Source: Casp-actino8 sp964563545
Lineage (GTDB): Bacteria > Actinomycetota > Acidimicrobiia > Acidimicrobiales > Ilumatobacteraceae
Assembly (NCBI GenBank): GCA_964563545.1
Contig: CAZLXB010000005.1
Coordinates: 33,431 to 97,430, forward strand
Direction of reading: 5' to 3'
Length of the DNA: 64,000 bases
A program made the translations under genes and the position numbers. The notes beneath the pieces were generated by a model, which saw only the letters and a list, made by a program, of their open reading frames with translations, had not been told where the DNA came from and made no database searches. Of the stretch, positions 1-8,501 are shown piece by piece (positions within the stretch are counted from its first letter, which is position 1; every line of letters begins with the position of its first letter).

Positions 1-470
1 ACACAGTCGGGATCGAGGTCACCGATCACGACGCGACCTTTCATGTGGGCAACACACGGCTCGTGACCCGTTTGATCCAAGGCACGTATCACGATTACAA
101 GCGGCTCGTACCGCCCCCGCAACCCAATTCGGTGACGATCAACCGCGAGGAAGCCCTCGAAGCAATTCGTCGCGTGAAGTTGGTCGCACGTGATCCGATC
201 GGCACACCTCTGCGTATCCGGATGGCCAACGACGGCATCACGATGAAGATCGTGAGTCAGGACAACGGCGAAGCCTTTGAGCAACTCGACGGTGAACTCA
301 CCGGCAACGAGATCGAAATGTCGTTCAACAACGAATTCCTCGCGGCCGGTATCGACGCGTGTCAGACCGAGTTCGTCAACATCCAGACGAGCGAGCCGGG
401 CAAATTGGCGGTGATCCGTCCCAAGGACGGCACCGATTACACGTACTTGCTCATGCCATTGCGGTCCTGA
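1..470 (+). CDS. dnaN: DNA polymerase III sliding clamp (beta subunit), 3' end only
   Basis: This is the C-terminal part of the beta clamp, the ring that tethers DNA polymerase III to DNA. The open frame enters from the left edge (codon phase starts at base 3), so the 5' part is outside the window. About 155 residues are present. They include the GTYHDYKRLVP stretch of the clamp and the usual C-terminal ending TYLLMPLRS. The TGA stop overlaps the recF start (TGATG). The dnaN-recF-DUF721-gyrB-gyrA order is the classical actinobacterial arrangement next to oriC, so the identification is firm despite truncation. Confidence 0.95.
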   Translation, partial: TVGIEVTDHDATFHVGNTRLVTRLIQGTYHDYKRLVPPPQPNSVTINREEALEAIRRVKLVARDPIGTPLRIRMANDGITMKIVSQDNGEAFEQLDGELTGNEIEMSFNNEFLAAGIDACQTEFVNIQTSEPGKLAVIRPKDGTDYTYLLMPLRS

Positions 471-1549
471 TGATCATCGAGCACCTCGAGCTCGCCGACT
501 TCCGGAACTATTCACAGGCCTCGTTCGATTTCACTCGCGGTATCACCGCCGTCGTCGGACGCAATGCGCAAGGCAAGACCAATGTCGCCGAAGCGATGAA
601 TTTCCTCGCGACCCTCGAGAGTTTCCGTCTGGCGCCGACCGCGGCCTTGGTTCGCGACGGCGCTGACACGGCGGTGATCCGTGCCACGGTTCGCCACGAC
701 GACGGTCGGGAGTTGCTCGTCGAGATCCAGATACCGCGTCAAGGACGAACCACCGTTCTCGTGAATCGGCAACGACTTCAACGAACGCGCGACCTTCTCG
801 GCGTCCTTCGCGTCACTGTGTTTTCGCCCGACGACCTCGAACTCGTGAAAGGAGCCCCGTCCGAGCGGCGACGGTTCTGTGACGAAACCCTCGTGAGCCT
901 CGCAGTCAAGAACGATGCGTTGCGCCTCGACCTCGATCGGGTTCTGCGACAACGGAACACTCTGTTGAAGCAATGCAATGGACGACTCACCGAAGAAGTC
1001 GGTTTCACGCTCGACGTGTGGGACGAGCGAATGGCCACGATCGGTGACGAACTCGGACAGGCTCGAGCCGATCTCGTAGCCCGACTTCAACCCGTGGCCG
1101 AAGAGGCATATCAACATCTCGCCGGCCGACCCCTCGCCGTCGGAGTTCGCTACGAACCCGAATGGCGGCGGCCCGGACTCGCAGTCGCGCTACGGGCCTC
1201 TCGGTCCGATGACGTTCGCCGTGGGGTGTCGACGGTCGGTCCACATCGAGACGATCTGGAACTCACCTTGGGTTCCATGCCGGCTCGGACCCATGCGAGT
1301 CAGGGGGAGATGCGGTCCCTCGCCCTGTCACTGCGCCTGGCCGCCCATCGGCTCGTGGCCTCGGCGACCGATATGACCCCGTTGCTGATCCTGGACGACG
1401 TCCTGAGTGAACTCGACCCGGAGCGCTGCGAAGCCCTGCTGGCGCACCTGCCCCCCGGGCAGGTGGTGATCACCACGGCCAGCCCCTTGCCCGAGGCGGC
1501 TCAGCCCGATCGGATCCTCCGGATCGAACAGGGGCGGGTGGAAGCATGA
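470..1549 (+). CDS. recF: DNA replication and repair protein RecF
   Basis: An SMC-like ATPase that helps load RecA at single-strand gaps. The start chosen is the ATG overlapping the dnaN stop, giving 359 aa, the usual family length, and the N-terminus MIIEHLELADFRNY typical of RecF. A Walker A motif (GRNAQGKTN) lies near residue 30. The ABC signature region (SQGEMRSLALSLRLA) and Walker B (LLILDDVLSELD) lie near residues 275-310. It sits between dnaN and the DUF721 gene with overlaps at both ends, so it is translated as part of one operon. An upstream in-frame start at 359 was rejected because it lies inside dnaN. Confidence 0.96.
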   Translation: MIIEHLELADFRNYSQASFDFTRGITAVVGRNAQGKTNVAEAMNFLATLESFRLAPTAALVRDGADTAVIRATVRHDDGRELLVEIQIPRQGRTTVLVNRQRLQRTRDLLGVLRVTVFSPDDLELVKGAPSERRRFCDETLVSLAVKNDALRLDLDRVLRQRNTLLKQCNGRLTEEVGFTLDVWDERMATIGDELGQARADLVARLQPVAEEAYQHLAGRPLAVGVRYEPEWRRPGLAVALRASRSDDVRRGVSTVGPHRDDLELTLGSMPARTHASQGEMRSLALSLRLAAHRLVASATDMTPLLILDDVLSELDPERCEALLAHLPPGQVVITTASPLPEAAQPDRILRIEQGRVEA

Positions 1550-1845
1550 ACGACGAACCCCAGCCCCTGAACTCAGCTCTCGACCGGGTCCTACGTTCCC
1601 TGAAGGGCGGCGATCGCCAGACGACGGTCACCGTCTTTTCTCGGTGGTCCGATCTCGTGGGGGAGTCGGTGGCGGCCCACGTACGGCCCCTCAAACTCGA
1701 CGGCGGAACCCTGATCGTCGAGGTCGACGACCCCACATGGGCGACCCAGATGAAGTTCCTGGAGGGCGATCTCCTGGACCGGCTTCGGGCCACCGGGGGC
1801 ATGGCCGTGGAGCGCATCGAGATTCGGGTTCGCCGGCGCCGCTGA
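1546..1845 (+). CDS. DUF721 / DciA-like protein
   Basis: A 99-aa protein of the DUF721 family, whose best-known member DciA assists loading of the replicative helicase DnaB. The N-terminal half (LDRVLRSLKGGDRQTTVTVFSRWSDLVGE) and the VHVRPLKLDGGTLIVEVDDPTWATQMK-like core match the family pattern: a helix followed by a small KH-like beta domain. Its ATG overlaps the recF stop (ATGA), so it is translationally coupled. Its place between recF and gyrB is the conserved actinobacterial location. The helicase-loader role is inferred from the family. Confidence 0.85.
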   Translation: MNDEPQPLNSALDRVLRSLKGGDRQTTVTVFSRWSDLVGESVAAHVRPLKLDGGTLIVEVDDPTWATQMKFLEGDLLDRLRATGGMAVERIEIRVRRRR

Positions 1846-1964
1846 CGGTTCGTTTCAGGGTCCCGAACCGACCATCTCAGAGACCCTCCGCAGACGCCCC
1901 GACGAGAGGACATTTTCCCTGCTCACGACGCTTGTTTTGGCACGAATTCGACCCCTCCATGAAG

Positions 1965-1970
1965 TAGAAT
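1965..1970 (+). promoter_or_regulatory. Possible gyrB -10 element (TAGAAT)
   Basis: This is the best TANNNT hexamer in the 218-bp space between the DUF721 gene and gyrB. It would give a leader of roughly 87 nt before the GTG start at 2064. No -35 hexamer with normal spacing is visible, so confidence is low. The rest of the intergenic space shows no ORF. Confidence 0.35.
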
Positions 1971-2063
1971 TTTCGGTGTTGTGATGAGCCCTCCGACCGC
2001 CTGTGCGAGACCCCTGTTTCCCACATGCTCGGGGCCCCACCGAATGAACCGATCGAGGTACGC

Positions 2064-4016
2064 GTGACCGCCAAGAACACCACCCCCAGTGCCGATTACG
2101 GGGCCAAGGACATCCAAGTCCTCGAGGGTCTGGACCCCGTTCGCAAGCGCCCGGGTATGTACATCGGCTCCACCGGTCTGGCCGGACTCCACCACTTGAT
2201 CTGGGAGGTCGTCGACAACTCGGTCGACGAAGCGATGGCCGGGTACTGCACCCGTATCGGCGTCACTCTGCTGGCCGATGGTGGCTGCGCAGTCGAGGAC
2301 AACGGCCGTGGCATTCCGGTCGATCCCTATCCGTCCGGTCCGCACAAGGGCAAGAGCGCGGCCGAGGTCGTGCTCACGGTTCTGCACGCCGGCGGCAAGT
2401 TCGGCGGCGAGGGCTACAAGGTGTCGGGCGGATTGCACGGAGTGGGTGTGTCGGTCGTGAACGCGTTGTCGTCCCGCGTCGTGCTCGAGATCGATCGTGA
2501 CGGCAAGCGTTACGAGCATGAGTTCCGCAACGGCGGCAAGCCGCAAGGGAAGCTGGCGTCCACCGGCGCGACACCCGGTCGCGGCCGCAAGACCGGAACC
2601 ACGGTGGCTTTCTGGCCGGACCCGACGATCTTCGCGTCGGAAGGCACCGAATTCGTGGCCCGTACCGTCCTCGAACGCCTGCAGACCATGGCCTTTCTCA
2701 ATCGTGGTCTCGAGATCGTGTTCCGCGACGAACGACCCGGCAAGGAACAAGAGGTCACCTTCCAGTACAAGGGCGGCATCGTCGATTACGTGAAGCACCT
2801 CAACCAGTCGAAGGAAGCCCTGTTCAACAAAGTCGCCCATTACGAGGACGACGAAGAAGGGCAGATGCTCGACATCGCCGTGCAGTGGAACACCGGTTAC
2901 TACGAAGGAATCCACGGATACGCGAACGGCATCAGCACCATCGAAGGCGGTATGCACGTCGAAGGCTTCAAGACCGCCCTCACGAGCGTGGTCAACAAGT
3001 ACGCACGTTCACGCGGACTCTTGAAGGAGAAGGAAGACAACCTCCTCGGCGAAGACATCCGCGAGGGAATCACGGCGATCATCTCGGTCAAGTTGTCCGA
3101 ACCCCAGTTCGAAGGCCAGACCAAGGCCAAACTCGGCAACGTCTCCATGCGTTCGTTCGTCCAGAAGGCGACCAACGAACGTCTCGCCGAGTGGCTCGAC
3201 GAGAACCCGACCGAAGCCAACAAGATCGTCAAGAAGGCACAGGCCGCTGCCCAAGCTCGTGTGGCCGCCAAGAACGCCCGCAACGCAGTACGACGCAAGA
3301 CCGCGCTGAGCGGCGCTGGTATGCCCGACAAACTCAAGGACTGCACGAGCGGCAACCCCGAAGAGAGTGAGATCTTCATCGTCGAGGGAGATTCGGCGGG
3401 TGGCACTGCACTCGACGCGCGCGATCCGCGCACTCAGGCCATTCTTCCGATCCGCGGCAAGATCCTGAACGTCGAGCGCGCCCGGCTCGACAAGATGCTG
3501 AAGAACATGGAAGTCACCGCTCTCGTGACCGCTATCGGTGGGGGAGTCGGCGACGAATTCGATGCCGCGAAGTCCCGGTATCACAAGATCATCATCCTCG
3601 CCGACGCCGATGTGGACGGCAGTCACATCCGCACGTTGTTGCTGACGTTCTTCTTCCGGCAGATGCGGCCCCTCGTCGAAGCCGGCTACGTGTACATCGC
3701 TCAACCTCCGCTGTACTCGACCGAGATCGGCAAGGAGAAGATCTACCTGAAGGACGATCTCGCCAAGGCGAAGTTCCTCGAAGAGCATCCGAACCACAAA
3801 AAGGAATTCCAGCGACTCAAAGGTCTCGGTGAAATGGACTGGGAGGAGTTGCGCTCCACCACCATGTCGATCGATACCCGCACCTTGCTCCAGGTGACCG
3901 TCGAAGAGGCTGCGTTGGCCGACGAGATCATGGGAGTCCTGATGGGTGACGACGTCGAAAGTCGTAAGCACTTCATTCAGACCAACGCCAAAGACGTGAG
4001 GTTCCTCGATATCTGA
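2064..4016 (+). CDS. gyrB: DNA gyrase subunit B
   Basis: The ATPase subunit of DNA gyrase. The GTG at 2064 is preferred because GAGG lies 5-6 nt upstream; an in-frame ATG at 2025 has no ribosome site. Key motifs are the GHKL ATPase residues (EVVDNSVDEA, DNGRGIP, GGLHGVGVSVVNALS), the TOPRIM motif IVEGDSAGG and the metal-binding DADVDGSHIR. The length of about 650 aa is typical of actinobacterial GyrB. The stop overlaps the gyrA ATG (TGATG), so the two subunits are co-translated. Confidence 0.97.
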   Translation: MTAKNTTPSADYGAKDIQVLEGLDPVRKRPGMYIGSTGLAGLHHLIWEVVDNSVDEAMAGYCTRIGVTLLADGGCAVEDNGRGIPVDPYPSGPHKGKSAAEVVLTVLHAGGKFGGEGYKVSGGLHGVGVSVVNALSSRVVLEIDRDGKRYEHEFRNGGKPQGKLASTGATPGRGRKTGTTVAFWPDPTIFASEGTEFVARTVLERLQTMAFLNRGLEIVFRDERPGKEQEVTFQYKGGIVDYVKHLNQSKEALFNKVAHYEDDEEGQMLDIAVQWNTGYYEGIHGYANGISTIEGGMHVEGFKTALTSVVNKYARSRGLLKEKEDNLLGEDIREGITAIISVKLSEPQFEGQTKAKLGNVSMRSFVQKATNERLAEWLDENPTEANKIVKKAQAAAQARVAAKNARNAVRRKTALSGAGMPDKLKDCTSGNPEESEIFIVEGDSAGGTALDARDPRTQAILPIRGKILNVERARLDKMLKNMEVTALVTAIGGGVGDEFDAAKSRYHKIIILADADVDGSHIRTLLLTFFFRQMRPLVEAGYVYIAQPPLYSTEIGKEKIYLKDDLAKAKFLEEHPNHKKEFQRLKGLGEMDWEELRSTTMSIDTRTLLQVTVEEAALADEIMGVLMGDDVESRKHFIQTNAKDVRFLDI

Positions 4017-6496
4017 TGGCTTCCAAGAAGACACCTCCTCCTCCGCCCGAAGACTCGACACCAGACGAGCCGATCATTCCCGTGCAGCCGGTCGCGTTGC
4101 AGGACGAGATGGAGCGCTCGTTCCTCGACTACGCGATGTCGGTCATCATGTCGCGCGCGCTTCCCGACGTCCGCGACGGATTGAAGCCCGTTCACCGCCG
4201 CATCATCTGGGACATGGACGAGCAGGGTTTCCGTCCCGATCGCCCGTTCGTGAAGTCGGCGCGCGTCTCGGGCGACACCATGGCCAAGTACCACCCGCAC
4301 GGTGACAGCGCGATCTACGACGCGCTCGTTCGCATGGCCCAGCCGTTCTCCTTGCGGCACCCGCTCATCGATTTCCACGGCAACTACGGATCCCCCGACT
4401 TCGGACCGGCCGCGAGCCGCTACACGGAGTGTCGCCTGCATCCGCTCGCCATGCAGTTGCTGGCCGACATCGACGAGAACACCGTCGACATGGTCGCCAC
4501 CTACGACGGCAGCCGCGAGGAACCCACCGTCCTGCCGGCCCGTTTCCCGAACCTTCTCGTCAACGGAAGTCAGGGCATCGCCGTCGGTATGGCGACCAAC
4601 ATCCCGCCGCACAATCTCGGTGAAGTCATCGACGCGTGCGTGCACACGCTCTTCACTCCCACCGCAACCTCCGACGACCTCATGCAGTTCGTGAAGGGCC
4701 CCGACTTCCCGACCGGCGGAACGATCCTCGGACGCGCCGGGATCATGGACGCGTATCGCACTGGTCGCGGCAGCATCAAGATGCGCGCCACCGCGAGCAT
4801 CGAGGAAACCAAGCGTGGCGGTATGCAGATCGTCGTCACCGAACTTCCGTATCAGACGAGTTGTTCGGCCATCGCTGGCCGCATCCAGGAACTCGTCGAC
4901 GCCGGCGAGATCGATGGCATCGCCGACGTGAACGACGGTTCATCGGGCGGCAAGACCAATCTCATGATCGCGTTGAAGCGCGATGCGAATGCCAACGTGG
5001 TGCTCAACAACCTCTTCAAGTTGACCCAGTTGCAGACGAGTTTCGGCGTGAACATGGTGGCCTTGGTCGACGGTGTGCCCCGGCAACTCACGTTGGCCGA
5101 CGCGATCAACGGCTACCTCCGCCATCAGATCGAAGTCCTGACCCGGCGCACCGAGTACCGCCTCGACAAGGCTCAGCGCCGCGCCCACCTTCTCGAAGGT
5201 CGTATCAAGGCGCTCAATGTCATCGACAAGATCATCAAGTTGATCCGCGAAAGTGAAGACGCGAACAGTGCCAAGACCCAATTGATGGCCAAGCCCTACG
5301 AATTCACCGAAGTGCAGGCCATCGACATCCTCGACATGCAGTTGCGGCAACTCACCCGGCTCTCACGCATCGACCTCGAGGCTGAAATCGCCGAACTCAC
5401 CCAGCGCATCGCCGAGCTGCAGTCGATCCTCGCCGACGACGTCAAGCTGCGCACTGTGATCAAGGACGAACTTCTGGCCATCAAGGAAGAGTTCGCCACC
5501 CCCCGGGTGTGTCCGGTAACTCTCGATTCGGGCGAGATGAGTCTCGAGGACCTCGTCGACGACACGGAGTTGGTCGTGGTGATGACCGAGGCGCAATACG
5601 TGAAGGCCGTGGCCGCATCGAACTTCAAGACCCAGGGACGCGGAGGCAAGGGCGTGACCGGCGCGAAGTTGAAGGCCGACGACATCGTGAAGCACGTGAT
5701 CTTCACGACGGCTCACGCGTATCTCCTCTTCTTCTCCAACCGTGGTCGGGTGTACCGACTGCGGGCTCATGACGTCCCCGAGCGTGAGCGCGCGGCCAAG
5801 GGTGTTCCGATCGTGAATCTGCTTCCGTTGCAGGCCGGCGAGACCATCGAGGCCATCATCGACACCCGTGATTTCGCGGCCGAGCGCTACCTCTTCTTCG
5901 CGACCCGTGATGGCGTGGTGAAGAAGACGTCCTTCGACGAGTACGACAACGGACGTCGTGACGGGCTCATCGCCCTCAATCTCCGTGAGGGTGACGAACT
6001 CGTGCGCGTGATCGAGACGTCGGGCACCGACGACATCTTCATGGTGGCTCGATCGGGTATGACGATTCGATTCTCCGAGACCGAGGTTCGGGCCATGGGG
6101 CGCGCCGCCGCTGGTGTTCGTGGCATGAAGCTCCGACCGGGCGACAAAGTTGTCAGCGTCGATGTCGCCCGGGATGAAGCGGCGATCCTGATGATCACTG
6201 AAGCCGGTTACGGAAAGCGGACTCAACTCGACAAGTTCAATCGTCAGGGTCGAGGTGGCATAGGAGTCCGTGGCATCCAGGTGAAGGAGAAGAAGGGTTA
6301 CGTGGTGTCGGCGTTCATGGCCGGTATCGACGACGAGATCGTCGCCGTCACCTCGGGTGGATCCACCATCCGAACCCAAGTGCGCAACATCTCGTCCCAG
6401 GGTCGCGGTGCGACCGGAGTGAGAGTGATGACGGTCGAAGAGGGCCAAACGGTCTCGTCGGTCGCGCTCATCATCGCCAGCGAAGACGAAGAGTGA
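4016..6496 (+). CDS. gyrA: DNA gyrase subunit A
   Basis: The DNA-cleaving subunit of gyrase, 826 aa. The N-terminal breakage-reunion domain carries the catalytic tyrosine in AASRYTECR. The C-terminal half has the repeated beta-pinwheel blades, with QGRGGKG and QGRGATG-type GyrA-box sequences. In the quinolone-determining region the motif reads HPHGDSAIYD, with Ser and Asp at the positions equivalent to E. coli 83 and 87, i.e. the sensitive-type residues. Its 3' end overlaps the next small gene (GTGA). Confidence 0.97.
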   Translation: MASKKTPPPPPEDSTPDEPIIPVQPVALQDEMERSFLDYAMSVIMSRALPDVRDGLKPVHRRIIWDMDEQGFRPDRPFVKSARVSGDTMAKYHPHGDSAIYDALVRMAQPFSLRHPLIDFHGNYGSPDFGPAASRYTECRLHPLAMQLLADIDENTVDMVATYDGSREEPTVLPARFPNLLVNGSQGIAVGMATNIPPHNLGEVIDACVHTLFTPTATSDDLMQFVKGPDFPTGGTILGRAGIMDAYRTGRGSIKMRATASIEETKRGGMQIVVTELPYQTSCSAIAGRIQELVDAGEIDGIADVNDGSSGGKTNLMIALKRDANANVVLNNLFKLTQLQTSFGVNMVALVDGVPRQLTLADAINGYLRHQIEVLTRRTEYRLDKAQRRAHLLEGRIKALNVIDKIIKLIRESEDANSAKTQLMAKPYEFTEVQAIDILDMQLRQLTRLSRIDLEAEIAELTQRIAELQSILADDVKLRTVIKDELLAIKEEFATPRVCPVTLDSGEMSLEDLVDDTELVVVMTEAQYVKAVAASNFKTQGRGGKGVTGAKLKADDIVKHVIFTTAHAYLLFFSNRGRVYRLRAHDVPERERAAKGVPIVNLLPLQAGETIEAIIDTRDFAAERYLFFATRDGVVKKTSFDEYDNGRRDGLIALNLREGDELVRVIETSGTDDIFMVARSGMTIRFSETEVRAMGRAAAGVRGMKLRPGDKVVSVDVARDEAAILMITEAGYGKRTQLDKFNRQGRGGIGVRGIQVKEKKGYVVSAFMAGIDDEIVAVTSGGSTIRTQVRNISSQGRGATGVRVMTVEEGQTVSSVALIIASEDEE

Positions 6497-6762
6497 CGGC
6501 GCTGGTCGCTTTGGTGGCGGCCGCGCTCTTCGTTTCGGGGGTCGGTCGTCTCGGCGAAGCCGTCGTCGATGCCGCCCGCGCCCAGTCGGCCGCCGATGCC
6601 GCGGCTTTGGCCATGGCCGATGGCGGTCGCGACCAAGCCCGACGGATCGCTCGTCTCGACGGAGCCGACGTTCTTCGTATCGACTCGATCGTCGACGATG
6701 TCCTCGTCGAAGTCGAGGTGAAGGGGCGCACGGCCATGGCGCGAGCGTCGTCTGCCCCGTGA
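6493..6762 (+). CDS. TadE/TadG-like small membrane protein
   Basis: An 89-aa protein starting at a GTG that overlaps the gyrA stop. It has one N-terminal hydrophobic helix followed by AQSAADAAALA, the hallmark of TadE/G-like Flp pilus assembly proteins (the Rv3654c-like group of mycobacteria). Such a gene normally follows TadE in the Tad cluster. Here the Tad cluster lies 10 kb away and lacks it, so this may be the displaced member. The rest of the protein is a short acidic beta-rich tail. The function is inferred from the motif only. Confidence 0.65.
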   Translation: MTALVALVAAALFVSGVGRLGEAVVDAARAQSAADAAALAMADGGRDQARRIARLDGADVLRIDSIVDDVLVEVEVKGRTAMARASSAP

Positions 6763-6779
6763 ATGCGTGACGAATCTTC

Positions 6780-6785
6780 TACGCT
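6780..6785 (+). promoter_or_regulatory. -10 element TACGCT for the DUF3566 gene
   Basis: The hexamer occupies exactly -12 to -7 relative to the ATG at 6792. That predicts a transcript starting at the start codon (leaderless). Confidence 0.6.
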
Positions 6786-6791
6786 GACATC

Positions 6792-7298
6792 ATGTCGGAG
6801 GCACGGGATCCGCTCTTCATCATTCCTGCGGCTGAACCCGATGATGTCGAACGACCGTTGGCACCTCCGACTCCGAAGCAGCGATCCGGCGGCGGTTCGG
6901 GTCTGCGATGGGAACGACGTCGGGTCCACCGCACCACGCGGATCGTCCGTCACATCGATCCGCTGAGCGTCTTTCGCGTGATGATCGTCTTCCATGTGGT
7001 GTTGTATCTGACGCTCCTCCTCACCGGAGTCCTGCTCTGGAACGTCGCCAATGCGACGGGCACGGTCGACAACGTCGAGCGATTCATGGAGAGCTTCGGC
7101 TGGGAATCCTTCGAGTTCAAAGGTGGCGAGATCTTCCATCAAGCGTGGATCCTTGGACTCTTCGCCGTGGTGGGCCTGACGGGACTGGCCGTCCTCATGG
7201 CCACGATCTTCAACCTCATCACCGACCTCGTGGGCGGCGTGAGGGTCACGATCCTCGAAGAACTTCCGACGGCCGAAGAACCCCCGCTACCGAACTAG
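6792..7298 (+). CDS. DUF3566 transmembrane protein
   Basis: A 168-aa membrane protein of the DUF3566 family, found downstream of gyrA in most Actinobacteria. A basic, proline-rich N-terminal tail (to about residue 50) precedes the conserved RIDPLSVFR-like segment (RHIDPLSVFRVM). Two membrane helices follow, at about residues 65-85 and 115-145, with the conserved NLITDLVGGV at the end. The molecular role is unknown; the position suggests a link to chromosome or cell-envelope housekeeping. It appears to be transcribed leaderless from its own promoter. Confidence 0.85.
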   Translation: MSEARDPLFIIPAAEPDDVERPLAPPTPKQRSGGGSGLRWERRRVHRTTRIVRHIDPLSVFRVMIVFHVVLYLTLLLTGVLLWNVANATGTVDNVERFMESFGWESFEFKGGEIFHQAWILGLFAVVGLTGLAVLMATIFNLITDLVGGVRVTILEELPTAEEPPLPN

Positions 7299-7305
7299 TG
7301 CCTGG

Positions 7306-7335
7306 TTGAGGGAGTACGGATCCCACCGATAGGGT
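7306..7335 (+). promoter_or_regulatory. Promoter of tRNA-Ile
   Basis: TTGAGG at 7306-7311 and TAGGGT at 7330-7335 are separated by 18 bp. The -10 ends 11 nt before the mature tRNA 5' end. It is the clearest -35/-10 pair in the window. Confidence 0.6.
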
Positions 7336-7346
7336 GCTTCCCCGCC

Positions 7347-7420
7347 GGGGCTATAGCTCAGTTGGTTAGAGCGCATCCCTGATAAGGATGAGGTCACAGG
7401 TTCGACTCCTGTTAGCCCCA
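7347..7420 (+). tRNA. tRNA-Ile (GAT)
   Basis: A 74-nt cloverleaf. The acceptor GGGGCTA pairs with TAGCCCC, and the anticodon loop is CTGATAA with GAT at 7381-7383. The T-loop is TTCGACT. The discriminator is A, and CCA is not encoded (CGG follows). The location downstream of gyrA is typical. Confidence 0.97.
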
Positions 7421-7422
7421 CG

Positions 7423-7557
7423 GTGAAAACATTGCGACGAGCCTTGGCGGCACTGTCCCTCGCCGGCATCATCGCCGGTGCCATCCGTTTGCGCGGGCGC
7501 GGAGGAGTCCCTCCCGAACGCGGCGGTTGGCGCGAACTCTCCCGTCCCCGGTCGTGA
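7423..7557 (+). CDS. 44-aa single-pass membrane micro-protein (DLW-39-like architecture)
   Basis: A short ORF starting at GTG only 2 nt after the tRNA-Ile 3' end and ending in a GTGA overlap with the next gene. It begins MKTLRRALAALSLAGIIAG (one hydrophobic helix) and continues with a basic, Gly/Pro-rich tail containing GGWRELSRP. Its size, lysine-rich start, single helix and tryptophan-containing tail recall the DLW-39 family of tiny proteins that actinobacteria encode near gyrA and tRNA-Ile. I cannot confirm homology by eye. Maturation of the tRNA would leave an almost leaderless mRNA. Confidence 0.6.
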   Translation: MKTLRRALAALSLAGIIAGAIRLRGRGGVPPERGGWRELSRPRS

Positions 7558-8465
7558 AGCCGATCGGCGTCGTCGGCCTCGGTGCCGTCGGGGCGCGTGT
7601 CGCTTCGCAGCTCTCACCGGGAGTCACCAGCGCCACCTCCGGTGACGATGTCGACGTGGTCGTCGTTGCCACACCCGCCCCGCAGGCGCCGTTGGCCCTC
7701 GACATCCTTCGCGGTGGCGCACATGTGATCACGACGACCGACGACCCTGATGATGTTCACGAACTTCTCGGACACGACTCCGAGGCCTCGAGTCTCGGAC
7801 GCACGCTGGTGGTCGGTGCGGCCGCGAGTCCGGGAATGAGTGGACTGATGGTGGCCGAATTGCAACGCCGATTCGACGACATCGACGAGATCCACGTGGC
7901 CTTTCACGGCACCGGCGGGCCGGCATGTGCGCGGCAACACCATCGGGCCCTCGGAGGCGAAGCTCTCGGGTGGCACGACGGTGAGTGGATCGAAAGACCC
8001 GGCGGCAGTGGTCGCGAGTTGCTGTGGTTCCCCGAACCCATCGGCGGCAAGGACTGTTATCGCGCCGAATTGGCCGACCCCATCGTTCTTCATCGAGCCT
8101 TCCCGGGTGTGAAGCGGATCAGCGCTCGCGTGTCGGCGACTCGGCGCGATCGATTGACGGCACGTCTGCCGATGATGTCGCCCCCGCATCCAGAAGGTGG
8201 GCTCGGAGGTTTGCGCGTCGAGGTACGTGGCTCGGTCGACGGGGCTCGGGTGACGCACGTGGCGGGAATCGCCGAACGAACGGCGGTGATCGCCGGAGCT
8301 ACGGCGGCGGCGGTGGCCGATCAGTTGCAGGGAATGGTGGCTTCGGGTGGAACACCAGTCGGGGCGATCGTTCTCGGCGACGGTCAACTCGATGAAATCG
8401 CCCTGATGACAGCGGTCATCCAACGGGGTATCACGGTGTTCGAGTACATCGGTTCAGCCGGCTGA
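7554..8465 (+). CDS. Saccharopine dehydrogenase-like NAD(P)-binding protein
   Basis: A 303-aa protein with an N-terminal Rossmann motif (IGVVGLGAVGARVA, residues 4-17) followed by a DVVVVATPA strand. Later segments (TLVVGAAASPGMSGLM, HVAFHGTGGPAC, GITVFEYIG) resemble the saccharopine dehydrogenase/homoserine dehydrogenase-like fold. The GTG start overlaps the stop of the 44-aa ORF, so the two are coupled. An upstream in-frame start at 7527 lies inside that ORF and was rejected. The substrate is unknown. Confidence 0.65.
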   Translation: MKPIGVVGLGAVGARVASQLSPGVTSATSGDDVDVVVVATPAPQAPLALDILRGGAHVITTTDDPDDVHELLGHDSEASSLGRTLVVGAAASPGMSGLMVAELQRRFDDIDEIHVAFHGTGGPACARQHHRALGGEALGWHDGEWIERPGGSGRELLWFPEPIGGKDCYRAELADPIVLHRAFPGVKRISARVSATRRDRLTARLPMMSPPHPEGGLGGLRVEVRGSVDGARVTHVAGIAERTAVIAGATAAAVADQLQGMVASGGTPVGAIVLGDGQLDEIALMTAVIQRGITVFEYIGSAG

Positions 8466-8489
8466 GACGCCGCTGCTTCGTGCCGCTTG

Positions 8490-8495
8490 TACATT
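8490..8495 (+). promoter_or_regulatory. -10 element TACATT of fur-type gene
   Basis: Located exactly -12 to -7 from the ATG at 8502. It selects that codon over the in-frame upstream ATG at 8487, which overlaps the hexamer. Confidence 0.6.
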
Positions 8496-8501
8496 CGGAG
8501 C

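Noticed and set aside
2025..2063. ATG at 2025 as gyrB start
   Set aside because: It has no ribosome site or -10 at leaderless distance, whereas the GTG at 2064 has GAGG at good spacing. It remains possible.
4016..6496. Resistance mutation in gyrA
   Set aside because: The quinolone-determining region has Ser and Asp at the key positions, i.e. the ordinary sensitive-type residues.
7287..7617. Minus-strand frames across tRNA-Ile
   Set aside because: They translate the antisense of the tRNA, a common mis-annotation, and overlap real plus-strand genes.
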